A DNA stretch of 64,000 bases, taken from the NCBI RefSeq assembly GCF_019711495.1, contig NZ_JAIGNM010000001.1, forward strand, positions 930,001 to 994,000, given 5' to 3'. Under the pieces are notes generated by a model, which was given only the letters and a program-made list of their open reading frames with translations, did not search any database and was not told the origin of the DNA. The stretch comes from Qipengyuania xiamenensis (lineage in GTDB: Bacteria; Pseudomonadota; Alphaproteobacteria; Sphingomonadales; Sphingomonadaceae). A program made the translations under genes and the position numbers. Below are positions 51,412 to 61,355 of this stretch, piece after piece; the stretch's first letter is position 1; every line of letters starts with the position of its first letter.

Positions 51412-52338
51412 TCACTCCCAGACGCGGACCCAGTCGACTTCCATCTGGATTTCGCCGGCCTTGATCCGGTCGACTGTGGACTGCGGGAGGCCGGGATAGG
51501 GTGTGGTGACGTTGTTGACCCCTTGCGGGTAGGTGCCGCCGAGCGCGAAGTTCAGGATGATGTATTGCGCCCGATCGAAGCGCCACGGGCCGTATTGCTC
51601 TACTTCGCCCTTGGTGACGCGATAGAATTCGCGGTCGTCGACGAAGAAGCGCAGGTCCAGGTCGCGCCGTTCGACCGAGTAGACGTGCCAGCCGGTCACA
51701 TCCTCTCCCGCAGGAAAGGTCTGGCGCTCGGCGATGGGCGTATCGCCGGAGTAGCCGGGGCCATGGAGCGCGGAACTCGTCCAGTCCTTTTCGCCGACAT
51801 ATTCCATGATGTCGGTCTCGCCGGAATCGGGCCAACTACCGTAGCCCAGCATCCAGAATGCGGGCCAGGCGCCGCGTGCGTCGGGCATGCGGATACGGGC
51901 CGAGACCTTCGCATAGGTGACATCGTACTTGTCGGCGGTGTTGATGCGACCGGAGACGAAATCGGTCGTGCGCCCGGTCGGGGTGGCGAACCCTTCGCGC
52001 CATTGCGGCCTCAGGATGAGCGCCTGCCCGTCCTCCGCACCGGTGACGGGACCGAAGAGGATCGTGTCGGCGGAATCGATGTAGGCCTGCTGCTCGTTAT
52101 TGACCCAGAAGGCAGGCCCCTCGACGTTCCAGACCGAACGATCGAGCGAACCGCTGGCGAACTGCTCTTCGAACACCAGCGTATCGAAGGTCGCCGGTGA
52201 CGGGGTGGGTGTCGGAGTAGGAGTGGGAGTAGGCGTGGCGGTTCCGCCGGTTGCCGGAGGCGTGTTACCGCTGCCACCTCCACACGCCGAAAGCATCAAT
52301 GCTCCCGCGGCAAGTGCCGAAAATGCGCGACCGTTCAT
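51412..52338 (-). CDS. Family 16 glycoside hydrolase lipoprotein (beta-glucanase-like)
   Basis: A 308-residue envelope enzyme. Signal MNGRAFSALAAGALMLSAC gives lipidated Cys19; a Thr-Pro repeat linker (GTATPTPTPTPTPTPSPAT) follows and the GH16 domain starts at about residue 52 (FEEQFASGSLDRSVW). The catalytic signature ETDIMEY (about 172-178) carries the two glutamates and the bridging Asp of laminarinases. Marine algal beta-1,3-glucan is a likely substrate, but lichenan is possible. It converges with the DUF885 gene and is preceded by the pckA terminator. Confidence 0.88.
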   Translation of the reverse strand: MNGRAFSALAAGALMLSACGGGSGNTPPATGGTATPTPTPTPTPTPSPATFDTLVFEEQFASGSLDRSVWNVEGPAFWVNNEQQAYIDSADTILFGPVTGAEDGQALILRPQWREGFATPTGRTTDFVSGRINTADKYDVTYAKVSARIRMPDARGAWPAFWMLGYGSWPDSGETDIMEYVGEKDWTSSALHGPGYSGDTPIAERQTFPAGEDVTGWHVYSVERRDLDLRFFVDDREFYRVTKGEVEQYGPWRFDRAQYIILNFALGGTYPQGVNNVTTPYPGLPQSTVDRIKAGEIQMEVDWVRVWE

Positions 52339-52444
52339 GCAGTTACTCCCTCTTCCTTGCGAGAGGGCTATCAGTCGCTCCGCAGCCCCGCAATCGGCTG
52401 GCGGCACGCATTCGTACGCATGGCGGAAAAGCTTTTCATTCACG

Positions 52445-52483
52445 AAAAACCCCCGACCGCGCTCTCTCCTTCGCGACCGGGGG
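52445..52483 (-). terminator. Intrinsic terminator of pckA
   Basis: On the reverse strand a CCCCCG/CGGGGG stem with a two-base internal loop and a further CGCG/CGCG stem is followed by TTTTT. It lies 43 bases after the pckA stop. Confidence 0.8.
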
Positions 52484-52525
52484 CCTCCTCTCCAACTCTA
52501 TGCCTGCACCTCGCAGGCTGAACCG

Positions 52526-54115
52526 TCAGGCTGCTTCTGGAGCAGCGTCGCGCACGCCCTGATCGACATGCGCAGCAAAGGGTTCGAAATTGTCGACGAA
52601 GAGCTGCACCAGCTTGTGGGCGGTGCGGTCGTATTCGTCCTTGTCGGCCCACGTCGCGCGGGGGTCGAGGATGGTGCTGTCGACGCCCGGAACGCTGACC
52701 GGCACTTCGAAGCCGAAGTTCGGGTCCTTGCGGAATTCCGCATCGTTCAGGCTGCCGTCGAGCGCGGCGTTGAGCAGCGCGCGGGTCGCCTTGATCGGCA
52801 TGCGGTTGCCGGTGCCGTACTTGCCGCCGGTCCAGCCGGTGTTGACCAGCCAGCACTGCGCGCCGCCTTCCGCGATGCGCTTCTTGAGCAGGTTGCCGTA
52901 AACACTCGGGTGGCGCGGCATGAAGGGCGCGCCGAAGCAGGTGCTGAAGGTCGCGGTCGGCTCGGTCACGCCGATTTCGGTGCCGGCGACCTTTGCGGTG
53001 TAGCCCGACAGGAAGTGATACATTGCCTGCTCGGGCGTAAGACGCGCGATCGGAGGCAGCACGCCGAACGCGTCGGCGGTCAGCATGATCACGTTCGAGG
53101 GCGGCGGGCCGAGGTTGTCGGCGCTGGTGTTCGGGATCGAGGACAGCGGATAGGCGCCACGGGTATTTTCCGCGAGCGTGTTGTCGTCGAGATCGATCTC
53201 GCCATTGTCGTCCATCACGACGTTTTCAAGGACAGTGCCCTCCATGCGCGTGGTGGCGTAGATCTCCGGCTCGCTATCGGGGTCGAGGCGGATCATCTTG
53301 GCGTAGCAGCCGCCTTCGAAGTTGAAGACTGCGGTGTCCGACCAACCATGCTCGTCATCGCCGATGAGCGTGCGGCTGGCATCGGCCGAAAGCGTGGTCT
53401 TGCCGGTGCCCGAAAGACCGAAGAATACCGCGCTCTTGCCGTCGGGGCCGATGTTTGCCGAGCAATGCATCGGCATCACGCCCTTGGGCGGAAGCAGGTA
53501 GTTGAGGATGCCGAAGACGCTCTTCTTCATTTCGCCGGCGTATTTCGTGCCGCCGATGAGGATCAGCTTCTCTTCGAGATTGACCGCGATCACGGTCTCG
53601 CTGCGGGTGCCGTGACGTTCGGGATCTGCCTTGAAGGTCGGCAGGTCGATGATCGTGTATTCGGGCTCGAACCCGTCGAGCTCTTCCGCGGTCGGACGGA
53701 CCAGCATCGTACGGATGAACTGGTTGTGCCAGGCGAGCTCGTTGATGACGCGGACGTTCACGCGATATTCCGGCTGCGAGCCGCCGAACAGGTCGGCCAC
53801 GAACAGCTCGCTCTTGTCCTTTACCGCAGCCATGAAGTCAGCCTTCAGAGCGGTGAAGTGTTCCGGCGTCATCGAAGCATTGTTGTCCCACCAGACGGTG
53901 TCTTCGGTCTCGGCGTTGCGGACGATGAACTTGTCCTTGGCGCTACGACCGGTGTGCTTGCCGGTTTCGACGACTAGCGGGCCGTGCTTGGCGCGGCGGC
54001 CTTCGCCTCGTTCCAGTGCGGCGGCGGTCAGTTCGTCCGACGTCAGGTTGGGGTGGATGGTGGCGGAAGTCTCGATGCCCTGCGCGGCAAGCGAGTGGGA
54101 AAGAGCGGTAGTCAC
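52526..54115 (-). CDS. pckA: ATP-dependent phosphoenolpyruvate carboxykinase
   Basis: Converts oxaloacetate and ATP to PEP, the first committed step of gluconeogenesis. The 529-residue protein shows the kinase-1a P-loop [13 protein letters not shown] (about 234-246), the kinase-2 metal motif GDDEHGWSD, and [10 protein letters not shown]. Length and motifs fit the ATP-dependent family. It is divergent from chvI over a 187-base gap, a conserved alphaproteobacterial arrangement; ChvGI is known to influence pckA in Rhizobiales. Confidence 0.95.
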   Translation of the reverse strand: MTTALSHSLAAQGIETSATIHPNLTSDELTAAALERGEGRRAKHGPLVVETGKHTGRSAKDKFIVRNAETEDTVWWDNNASMTPEHFTALKADFMAAVKDKSELFVADLFGGSQPEYRVNVRVINELAWHNQFIRTMLVRPTAEELDGFEPEYTIIDLPTFKADPERHGTRSETVIAVNLEEKLILIGGTKYAGEMKKSVFGILNYLLPPKGVMPMHCSANIGPDGKSAVFFGLSGTGKTTLSADASRTLIGDDEHGWSDTAVFNFEGGCYAKMIRLDPDSEPEIYATTRMEGTVLENVVMDDNGEIDLDDNTLAENTRGAYPLSSIPNTSADNLGPPPSNVIMLTADAFGVLPPIARLTPEQAMYHFLSGYTAKVAGTEIGVTEPTATFSTCFGAPFMPRHPSVYGNLLKKRIAEGGAQCWLVNTGWTGGKYGTGNRMPIKATRALLNAALDGSLNDAEFRKDPNFGFEVPVSVPGVDSTILDPRATWADKDEYDRTAHKLVQLFVDNFEPFAAHVDQGVRDAAPEAA

Positions 54116-54302
54116 TGAAATCTCCAGCGCGAAAGAGGCGGTGTCACTCGGGGAATCGCTGGCGCATACGAATGCGCCGCGCTTCGTTAGAGCCTTTATA
54201 AGCCGCGCGACGCGACGTCAAACGCGCTTCGGGATAATTCGCCTCACCCCTTTGGCTTGCCGCGTTGTCATGCTGAGAAACTTGCGTTAATCGCCGTAAT
54301 CG

Positions 54303-55049
54303 ATGGAAAACACCGCCGGAGATGCCCTGCCGCCCGCCGACGATCGCACCGTAATTGCGCTTGTCGACGATGACCGGAATATCCTGACCACGGTCTCGAT
54401 CGCGCTTCAGGCAGAAGGGTTTGCCACGCGCGTCTATTCCGACGGTGAAGCGGCGCTCAACGCATTGCTCGGCAATCCGCCCGATCTCGCCATTTTCGAC
54501 ATCAAGATGCCCAAGATGGACGGCATGGAACTGCTGCGCCGCCTGCGCGAACATTCGCCGCTGCCGGTCATCTTCCTCACCAGCAAGGACGACGAGCAGG
54601 ACGAGGAGGCTGGCTTCCTCATGGGTGCCGACGACTATATCGCCAAGCCGTTCAGCCTGCGCCTACTGCTGGCCCGTATCCGCGCGATCCTGCGGCGCAG
54701 CGATGCACGCCGCCCGATCCCGATCGAACCGGGCGAAAAGCCCGCCGAAGTGATCGAGCGCGGTCGCCTGCGCATGGACCCGGCACGCCACCACGTAACG
54801 TGGGACGACAAGCCCGTCTCGCTGACCGTAACCGAATTCCTGCTGCTGGAAGCGCTGGCGCTGCATCCCGGTGTCATCAAGAGCCGCAACCAGCTGATGG
54901 ATGCCGCCTATCCCGACGATGTCTTCGTCGACGACCGCACGGTCGACAGCCATATCAAGCGGATGCGCCGCAAGTTCCGCAAGGTCGATGGCGAATTCTC
55001 TGCAATCGAGACGCTTTACGGCGCGGGTTACAGTTTCAGCGATGGCTGA
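54303..55049 (+). CDS. chvI: ChvI-type response regulator
   Basis: OmpR-family transcription factor of the ChvG-ChvI system, which responds to acid or envelope stress in alphaproteobacteria. The 248 residues include a receiver domain (about 15-130; acidic D22-D24, phosphoacceptor D66 in AIFDIKMP, and Lys in YIAKPF) and a winged-helix domain (about 150-245, [20 protein letters not shown]). Gene order chvI-chvG-hprK-rapZ-ptsM-HPr next to pckA makes the identification firm. Its stop overlaps the kinase start by eight bases. Confidence 0.93.
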   Translation: MENTAGDALPPADDRTVIALVDDDRNILTTVSIALQAEGFATRVYSDGEAALNALLGNPPDLAIFDIKMPKMDGMELLRRLREHSPLPVIFLTSKDDEQDEEAGFLMGADDYIAKPFSLRLLLARIRAILRRSDARRPIPIEPGEKPAEVIERGRLRMDPARHHVTWDDKPVSLTVTEFLLLEALALHPGVIKSRNQLMDAAYPDDVFVDDRTVDSHIKRMRRKFRKVDGEFSAIETLYGAGYSFSDG

Positions 55050-56607
55050 CACCGGCAGCGTGCTCAGGGGCGACCCGAGCCTGGACAAACTGCGCTGGTC
55101 GCGCCGCCTGACGCTCACCAGTCGTATCCTCTTCGTGAACATCCTGCCGCTGGTCCTGCTGGGCGGCGGCGTCCTCTATCTCGACAGCTATCGCAAGCAG
55201 CTGCTCGACGAACGCTTCAAGCTCGCGCTCGTCGAAGCCCAGATCACCGCCGAGGCGCTGGCCGGTGCCACGCCGCAGCGGCAGGAAGCGCTGCTGATCC
55301 AGATCGGCAAGGAACAGCGCCTGCGCATCAGGGTCTACGGCCCCGACGGCAAGCTGGAATCCGACAGCTTTGCGCTTGCCCCGCCCAGCTTCACACTCCC
55401 CGATGCGAGCGATGTCGACCAGGGCAATTTCGCGCTGCGCATGGACCGCTGGTTCGACCGCGTCGTCGATGCCCCTGCCCTGCCCGACTATGTCGACCCA
55501 GAGGCCGACGATGCCAGCGCATGGCCCGAACTGGTCCGCGCCCGTGAGGAAAGCCTGACGCAGATCGTCCTGCGCGACGCGCCCGATGGGACGCATGTCA
55601 TCAACGCCGCGGCACCGGTCGGCCTCGACGGCGATACGCTGCTGCTGACGCGCAACCCGGTCGATATTACCGAGAGCGTGCGCGAAGCGCGCACCAATGT
55701 CCTGCTGGTCGTCCTGCTGTTCCTGCTTGTCTCCACGCTGCTCAGCTGGTTCCTCGCGCAGACCATCGTCCGCCCCTTGCGCGAACTGGTGCAGGCCGCC
55801 GTCCGCGTGCGCCAGGGGCGCGACCGACAGGTCGAGGTCCCCCGCCTTCCCGACCGGCGCGACGAGATCGGCATGCTTGCCCGCGCGGTGTCCGACATGA
55901 CCGGCGCACTGCGCCAGCGGATCGACGCGGTGGAAAGCTTCGCGGCCGACGTGGCGCACGAGATCAAGAACCCGCTCGCTTCGCTGCGCAGCGCGACGGA
56001 ATCGCTCGGCAAGGTCGAAGACCCTGAACTGCGCGCGCAATTGCTCGATATCGCGACGCATGACGTGCGCCGGATCGATCGCCTCGTCACCGAGATCAGC
56101 GACGCCAGCAGGATCGATGCGGAAATGTCGCGCGCGGAGTTCGAGCGCGTCGATCTCGCCGCCCTCGTCCGCAATGTCGTCGCCAGCCGCGAGGAGCGCG
56201 ACGAGAACGGCGGGTGCATGGTCGACGTTGAAACCATCGGGGAAGACCTCGTGGTGGCCGGCGTGCCCGTGCGCCTCGAGCGCGTGATCGAGAACCTGCT
56301 CGACAATGCCGTCTCCTTCTCGCCCGAAGGCAGCACGATCGAGGTCATCATGCGCTGCCGCGAGGGGCGCATCATCATGACCGTATGCGACGAAGGTCCC
56401 GGCATCCCGGCCGAAAAGCGCGAGAAGGTCTTCCATCGTTTCCACTCGGATCGCCCCGAAGAGGAAGATTTCGGTAATCACTCCGGTCTCGGGCTTGCCA
56501 TCGGACGTACCATCGCCGAAGCGCATGACGGCACGCTCCACGCAGACGAGCGCGCAGACGGAAAGAAAGGGGCCTGTCTCGTGTTAGACCTGCCGGCAGC
56601 GAAATGA
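55042..56607 (+). CDS. chvG: ChvG-type sensor histidine kinase
   Basis: Membrane kinase of the ChvG-ChvI pair, 521 residues. It has a cytoplasmic start, TM1 ([20 protein letters not shown], about 28-47), a periplasmic sensor domain (about 48-215), TM2 ([20 protein letters not shown], about 220-239), HAMP, HisKA with [14 protein letters not shown] (phospho-His 306), and an ATPase domain with [11 protein letters not shown] and DEGPGIP. I chose ATG 55042, giving an eight-base overlap with chvI; the frame is open upstream but inside chvI. It is coupled to hprK by ATGA. Confidence 0.93.
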   Translation: MADTGSVLRGDPSLDKLRWSRRLTLTSRILFVNILPLVLLGGGVLYLDSYRKQLLDERFKLALVEAQITAEALAGATPQRQEALLIQIGKEQRLRIRVYGPDGKLESDSFALAPPSFTLPDASDVDQGNFALRMDRWFDRVVDAPALPDYVDPEADDASAWPELVRAREESLTQIVLRDAPDGTHVINAAAPVGLDGDTLLLTRNPVDITESVREARTNVLLVVLLFLLVSTLLSWFLAQTIVRPLRELVQAAVRVRQGRDRQVEVPRLPDRRDEIGMLARAVSDMTGALRQRIDAVESFAADVAHEIKNPLASLRSATESLGKVEDPELRAQLLDIATHDVRRIDRLVTEISDASRIDAEMSRAEFERVDLAALVRNVVASREERDENGGCMVDVETIGEDLVVAGVPVRLERVIENLLDNAVSFSPEGSTIEVIMRCREGRIIMTVCDEGPGIPAEKREKVFHRFHSDRPEEEDFGNHSGLGLAIGRTIAEAHDGTLHADERADGKKGACLVLDLPAAK

Positions 56608-57035
56608 AGATCGTCATTCCCAATGTGACCGCCGTAGCCATCGATGGCCGCGCCCTGCTGATCGCCGGCGAACCGGGCCTCGGCAAATCGAGCCTCGCCC
56701 TCATGCTGATCGACCGCGGCGCAACGCTGATCGGAGACGACGGCATCCGCATCGTCGAGGAGAACGGCCATCCCGTCGCGCATCCCCCGATGACGACCGA
56801 GGGCCTGATCGAGGTGCGCAATGTCGGCCTCGTCAAGCTGCCCACCACCAGCGCGCCTGTCTCGCTCGCCCTGCAGCTGACCGAGAAGAAGGCGCCGCGC
56901 TATCCCACCGAAATCCCCACGACCGACATTCGCGGGACCTCGATCCCCGTCCTGATGTTCCGTGCCGGCGACATGACGCAGGCGCTGCGTGCGGAGTACG
57001 CGCTTCAGAAGCACGGGCTGACCTTCGACAAATGA
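56604..57035 (+). CDS. hprK: HPr kinase/phosphorylase, short alphaproteobacterial form
   Basis: Phosphorylates the regulatory serine of HPr. The 143-residue protein has the P-loop GEPGLGKSSLAL (about 26-37) and GDDGIRI, but lacks the N-terminal domain of Firmicute HprK. This truncated type is normal in alphaproteobacteria. It lies between chvG and rapZ with ATGA overlaps on both sides. Confidence 0.93.
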   Translation: MKIVIPNVTAVAIDGRALLIAGEPGLGKSSLALMLIDRGATLIGDDGIRIVEENGHPVAHPPMTTEGLIEVRNVGLVKLPTTSAPVSLALQLTEKKAPRYPTEIPTTDIRGTSIPVLMFRAGDMTQALRAEYALQKHGLTFDK

Positions 57036-57928
57036 CGGACGCGCCCGGCCACCAGCGCATCCTGCTCGTCACCGGCCTGTCGGGCGCCGGCAAATCGACG
57101 GCGCTGCAGGTGCTCGAAGACCTCGGCTGGGAAACGATCGACAATTTCCCGGTGCGCCTGCTCGGATCGCTGCTGGGCGGCGATAGCGATCACCCCGCCC
57201 CGCTCGCCATCGGCTTCGATTCGCGCACGCGCGGCTTCGTGCCTGCGGAAACGATCGAGCTTTGCGAACAGCTCGCCACACGCAAGGATATTGAGCTCAC
57301 CACGTTATTCATCGACTGTTCTGCGGCCGAGCTGGAGCGCCGCTACAACGAGACCCGCCGCCCGCACCCCATGGCGCGAGAGCGCCCGGTGGCAGGCGGC
57401 ATCAAGGCCGAACGCGAACTGCTCGCTCCCTTGCGCAGCTGGGCCGACATCGTGCTCGACACCAGCGATTACACTTCCGGCGACCTGCAGCAGGTCGTGC
57501 GCGAACGCTTCGGCAAGAGCGGCGGCCGCGAGATGACCGTCACCATCTCCAGCTTCGGCTTCGCGCGCGGAATGCCGCCGCTTGCCGACCTGTTGTTCGA
57601 CATGCGGTTTCTCGACAATCCACACTGGGTGCCCGAATTGCGCGAGCAGACAGGGCTCGACGAACCGGTGGCCGCGCATATCCAAGCCGACCCCGCCTTC
57701 GCGCCAGCTTTTGCCCGTATTTCCGAGACCTTGACGGAGCTCTTGCCGCGTTATGCCGCGCAGGACCGGAGCTACCTGAACATCGCTTTCGGCTGTACCG
57801 GCGGGAGACACCGCTCGGTATTCAGTGCGGAACGCGCCGCCGAGGTCTTGCGCGAGGCCGGATTTTCGCCCACGGTCATTCACCGCAATCTGGGAAGCCG
57901 GCCCGCCGATCCGCTCGAGCGCAGCTGA
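57032..57928 (+). CDS. rapZ: RNase adapter protein RapZ
   Basis: P-loop protein which in E. coli binds GlcN6P and guides GlmZ small RNA processing by RNase E. The 298 residues show GLSGAGKST (about 15-23), DNFPVRLL (about 35-42), and the C-terminal NIAFGCTGGRHRSV (about 248-261), all diagnostic. The RNA target in alphaproteobacteria is unknown. It is coupled to hprK and followed by the PTS genes. Confidence 0.94.
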   Translation: MTDAPGHQRILLVTGLSGAGKSTALQVLEDLGWETIDNFPVRLLGSLLGGDSDHPAPLAIGFDSRTRGFVPAETIELCEQLATRKDIELTTLFIDCSAAELERRYNETRRPHPMARERPVAGGIKAERELLAPLRSWADIVLDTSDYTSGDLQQVVRERFGKSGGREMTVTISSFGFARGMPPLADLLFDMRFLDNPHWVPELREQTGLDEPVAAHIQADPAFAPAFARISETLTELLPRYAAQDRSYLNIAFGCTGGRHRSVFSAERAAEVLREAGFSPTVIHRNLGSRPADPLERS

Positions 57929-58001
57929 TTTCCCCACACGGCTTTATGACTAACAGGCACAGCCAAGACCCCTCGGGACCCGCAACGGACGCATTTCACG
58001 C

Positions 58002-58427
58002 ATGATCGGCATGATTCTCGTCACCCACGGCAAGCTGGCCGAACACTTCATCGACGCGATGGAGCATGTGGTCGGCAAGCAGGAAGGCGTGGCCACCATC
58101 TGCATCGGCCCGAACGACGATATGGAGCAGCGGCGCAAGGATATCGCCGATGCCATTGCCAGCGTCGATACGGGTGACGGTGCCATCATCCTCACCGACC
58201 TGTTCGGCGGCACCCCGTCGAACCTTGCCATTTCGCTGCTCGACACGGGCCGCGTGGAAGTGATCGCGGGCATCAACCTGCCCATGCTGATCCGCCTCGC
58301 CGGCGCTCGCAAGAGCATGAACGTGGTCGATGCGGTGCATGCCGCGCAGACTGCCGGACGCAACTACATCACCGTGGCCAGCGAATTCCTTGGCCAGGAC
58401 CTCGACAGTGCACGGAAGGCGAGTTGA
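58002..58427 (+). CDS. ptsM: PTS EIIA component, mannose family
   Basis: Phosphocarrier EIIA(Man)-type protein (141 residues) acting as a regulatory relay in the PTS-Ntr-like system. The phospho-histidine is His9 in MILVTHGKLAEHF, and TDLFGGTPSNLA (about 66-77) is the family signature. No sugar-specific EIIB/EIIC is present, so the role is regulatory. The TGA of this gene overlaps the TTG start of HPr. Confidence 0.92.
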   Translation: MIGMILVTHGKLAEHFIDAMEHVVGKQEGVATICIGPNDDMEQRRKDIADAIASVDTGDGAIILTDLFGGTPSNLAISLLDTGRVEVIAGINLPMLIRLAGARKSMNVVDAVHAAQTAGRNYITVASEFLGQDLDSARKAS

Positions 58428-58702
58428 GCGAGCTTCGTAGAGAACTGACCGTGGTGAACCAGCGCGGCCTGCACGCGCGGGCCAGTGCGAAATTCGTCGG
58501 CGCCGTTTCCGAATTGCCCGAAACGACCAAGGTCCGCGTGGCCAAGGGTCCCAACGAGGCGGCCGGCGGCTCGATCCTCGGCCTGATGATGCTCGGCGCG
58601 GCCAAGGGCGACACGATCGAGCTGATCGTTGCCGGCGACAATGCCGACGCCGTTATGGCCGACCTGTCCGCCATGATCGAGGACGGTTTCGGAGAGCCCT
58701 GA
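58424..58702 (+). CDS. HPr phosphocarrier, TTG start
   Basis: HPr-family protein, 92 residues. Active-site His17 is in NQRGLHARASAKF and the regulatory serine is Ser50 in AAGGSILGLMMLG, the target of HprK upstream. The start is TTG at 58424, overlapping the TGA of the EIIA gene; the next in-frame ATG is far inside the protein. Presence of both phosphorylation sites, HprK and EIIA in one run supports a regulatory phosphorelay. Confidence 0.93.
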   Translation: MSELRRELTVVNQRGLHARASAKFVGAVSELPETTKVRVAKGPNEAAGGSILGLMMLGAAKGDTIELIVAGDNADAVMADLSAMIEDGFGEP

Positions 58703-58703
58703 G

Positions 58704-59522
58704 ATGACCGGACACCGCCGCGTCATCACCGGCTTTTCCAATCCAACGGTCAAGGCCCTGAGGGCCCTGCGCGAAAAGAAGCACCGCAAGCGCGAGAAGA
58801 AGTTTCTCGCCGAAGGACTGCGCCTGCTGACAGACGCGCGCGAATGCGGACATGTGCCCGAAGTGCTGGTGCTGGCCGACAAGCGCGATCCCCACCCGCT
58901 ACTGACCGCGCTCGAAGAGGCAGTGGAGCAGAGCGGTGGCGAAGTGATCGAAACCTCGCCCGACATCCTTTCCAAGATCACCGGCAAGGACAATCCGCAG
59001 GCAGTCGCGGGCGTGTTCGCCGAATTCGACACTTCGCTGGCATCGCTTGATCGGTCGAAGGCCGATATCTGGCTGGTGGCCCAGGCGCTGCGCGATCCGG
59101 GCAATCTCGGCACGATGCTGCGCACCGGCGATGCAATCGGCGCTGGCGGTCTGATCCTGATCGACGATTGCGCCGACCCGTTCAGCGTCGAAGCCGTGCG
59201 CGCCAGCATGGGTGCGGTCTTCACGCAGAAGATCGCGCAGGCCGACTGGTCGCAGTTCGAGACATGGCTTCGAGGCGGAGACGGGCAACTGGTCGCCGCA
59301 TCGCTGCGCGATGCCCAGCCCTATCGCTCCGCGCCCTATGCCTCGCCCTGCTTCGTTATGGTCGGCAACGAGAGCCGCGGCCTTCCCGAAGAATACGAGA
59401 TGGCATGCGACCTGCGCGTCACCATGCCGATGAAGGGACGGGCCGACAGCCTCAATGCTGCCGTGGCTGCCGCGGTGCTCGGCTACGAGGTCCTCGCCGC
59501 GCTCGATCCCGCCGCCTCTTGA
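58704..59522 (+). CDS. TrmH-family (SpoU) RNA 2'-O-methyltransferase
   Basis: SPOUT-class methyltransferase, 272 residues. An N-terminal substrate-binding domain (about 1-100, KALREKKHRKREKKFLAEG) precedes the knot domain with NLGTMLRTGDAIG, VGNESRGLPEE (about 215-225) and the terminal DSLNAAVAAAVLGYEV. Target is most likely 23S rRNA or tRNA ribose; it cannot be told from sequence alone. It starts one base past the HPr stop (ATG 58704). Confidence 0.9.
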   Translation: MTGHRRVITGFSNPTVKALRALREKKHRKREKKFLAEGLRLLTDARECGHVPEVLVLADKRDPHPLLTALEEAVEQSGGEVIETSPDILSKITGKDNPQAVAGVFAEFDTSLASLDRSKADIWLVAQALRDPGNLGTMLRTGDAIGAGGLILIDDCADPFSVEAVRASMGAVFTQKIAQADWSQFETWLRGGDGQLVAASLRDAQPYRSAPYASPCFVMVGNESRGLPEEYEMACDLRVTMPMKGRADSLNAAVAAAVLGYEVLAALDPAAS

Positions 59523-59576
59523 TCTTGCACGGGAAACTTGCTGCCTAGTCACAGCAAGCGATGCGGGGAGGCGGGA

Positions 59577-61346
59577 TTGTTCGAGATTTTCACGAGGGCG
59601 AAGGCGGGAACGCTGGCCATGATCGCTGCCGCCGGAATTCTGGCGGGCTGTTCTGACAAGGCTATCGAAACTGCGGGATCGGCCGATGTGGACCTCATCC
59701 TCGCCAACGGCCGTGTCTATACCCTCGCATGGAGCGATCCCGATGGCGAAGGCACTCCCGCCACCGACGCACCTTTCAGCGCGGGCAGGTGGAGCCCCGA
59801 TGCCGAGGCCGTCGCGATAGATGACGGGCGGATCGTGTTCGCGGGCAGCGTGGACGAGGCGATGGCCTTGCGCGGCGATGAGACGCGCGTCGTCGATCTC
59901 GATGGTGCCACGGTCCTGCCAGGCCTGGTCGACTCGCACTCGCACATCGTCGAACTGGGCGCGAAGCTGGACGCGGTCGACCTGACCGATGTTGCTACGG
60001 AAGAAGAAGCCGTCGCCCTTGTTGCGCAGCGCGCGAAGAGCGCGGCGGAAGGCGAATGGATCTTCGGTGCCGGATGGGATGAAGGCGCATGGGCGAACGA
60101 CTATCCCGACAAGGCGCTGCTGAGTGCTGCCGTACCGGACAATCCGGTGGTGATGCGCAGCCTCCACGGGTTCGGGCTCTGGGCCAACCAGGCCGCGCTC
60201 GATGCGGCGGGGATTACCGCGTCGAGCATTGTTCCGGAGGGCGGTGAAATGCGGCTTGCGGCAGATGGCGCGCCCAGCGGCCTCTTCCTGAACCGCGCGA
60301 CCACCATGCTTGACGCGGCCATCCCGCAGGCACCGCTCGAGACCATGAAGCGCCAGACCCGCGCGGGCCTCATGCAGATGGCGCGCGACGGGTTCGTTAC
60401 GATCCACGAGGCCGGTGCCGACAGGCGATCGATGGAGACCTTCGAAGCGCTGGAGGCGGAAGGCACGCTTCCGATCCGCGTCTACGCCATGCTTTCGCTG
60501 CGCGACGAACCGCTGATGCGCCGCTGGATTGCGCGTGGGCCGGATACGGACGCCGAAAGCATGCTCGTGACGCGTGCGGTGAAGGCCTATTACGACGGCG
60601 CGCTCGGCTCGCGCGGGGCCCGGCTGCTCGAAGACTATTCCGACCGCCCCGGCCATCGCGGCGTGAGCGGCGGCAATTACGGCTTCGACCGTGATCTCAA
60701 CGATGCCGCCATGAAGGCCGGTTTCCAGACCGGCATCCACGCGATCGGCGATGCGGGCAATCGCGAAGCGCTCGACATTCTCGAGGCGACCTTCGGCAAG
60801 TTCCCCGGAACTGCTGCCAATCGCCACCGGATCGAGCACGCGCAGGTACTCGCCCCACAGGACCTCGGACGTTTTGCCACGCTTGGCGTGATCGCCTCGA
60901 TGGAGCCGCCGCATGCGGTCGAGGACAAGGCTTGGGCCGAAGACCGGCTCGGGCCGGAGCGCATCCGCGGTGCCTACGCATGGCGCAGCCTGCGGCGGAG
61001 CGGTGCGGCGCTAACCTTCAACGCCGACAATCCGGGTTCCGACCACAGCATTTTCTACGGCCTGCATTCGGCGATTACCCGCCGAAGCAAGGACCTGCTG
61101 CCCGACGGCGGCTGGTACCGGCAAGAGGCGGTAACAATCGAGGAGGCGGTGCGCGCCTACACCAGCTGGGCGGCCTTTGCCGCCTTCCGCGAGGACCGGA
61201 CGGGCATAATCGCGCCCGGTCGCTGGGCGGACATCACGGTGATGGACATCGACCCCTTCGCGCTGGCGAAGGACGATCCGTCAGCGATTCTGGGTGGCCG
61301 CATCATGATGACGATAGTGAACGGCCAAGTGGTCTTCGAACGCTAG
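59577..61346 (+). CDS. Amidohydrolase family lipoprotein (YtcJ-like)
   Basis: Amidohydrolase-superfamily protein of 589 residues with a signal (LAMIAAAGILAGC, lipidated Cys). Metal ligands and family motifs are VDSHSHIVELG (about 119-129), a lysine in VKAYYDGALGSRGA, HAIGDAGNREALD and HRIEHAQ. The set matches the YtcJ / NfdA-like clade, whose substrates are mostly unknown amides. I chose TTG 59577 because GGGGAGG precedes it; an upstream TTG at 59538 is possible. It converges with rmuC. Confidence 0.85.
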   Translation: MFEIFTRAKAGTLAMIAAAGILAGCSDKAIETAGSADVDLILANGRVYTLAWSDPDGEGTPATDAPFSAGRWSPDAEAVAIDDGRIVFAGSVDEAMALRGDETRVVDLDGATVLPGLVDSHSHIVELGAKLDAVDLTDVATEEEAVALVAQRAKSAAEGEWIFGAGWDEGAWANDYPDKALLSAAVPDNPVVMRSLHGFGLWANQAALDAAGITASSIVPEGGEMRLAADGAPSGLFLNRATTMLDAAIPQAPLETMKRQTRAGLMQMARDGFVTIHEAGADRRSMETFEALEAEGTLPIRVYAMLSLRDEPLMRRWIARGPDTDAESMLVTRAVKAYYDGALGSRGARLLEDYSDRPGHRGVSGGNYGFDRDLNDAAMKAGFQTGIHAIGDAGNREALDILEATFGKFPGTAANRHRIEHAQVLAPQDLGRFATLGVIASMEPPHAVEDKAWAEDRLGPERIRGAYAWRSLRRSGAALTFNADNPGSDHSIFYGLHSAITRRSKDLLPDGGWYRQEAVTIEEAVRAYTSWAAFAAFREDRTGIIAPGRWADITVMDIDPFALAKDDPSAILGGRIMMTIVNGQVVFER

Positions 61347-61355
61347 GCGAGCGGC

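Noticed and set aside
52199..52242. Short tandem repeat that could look like a repeat array
   Set aside because: It encodes the Thr-Pro linker of the GH16 lipoprotein; there are no spacers or cas genes.
52100..53977. 625-codon rightward open frame
   Set aside because: Antisense to pckA and the GH16 gene start; the clear PEPCK motifs are on the other strand.
58899..60914. 671-codon leftward open frame
   Set aside because: It runs antisense through the TrmH and amidohydrolase genes, is rich in Arg/His and shows no recognisable domain.
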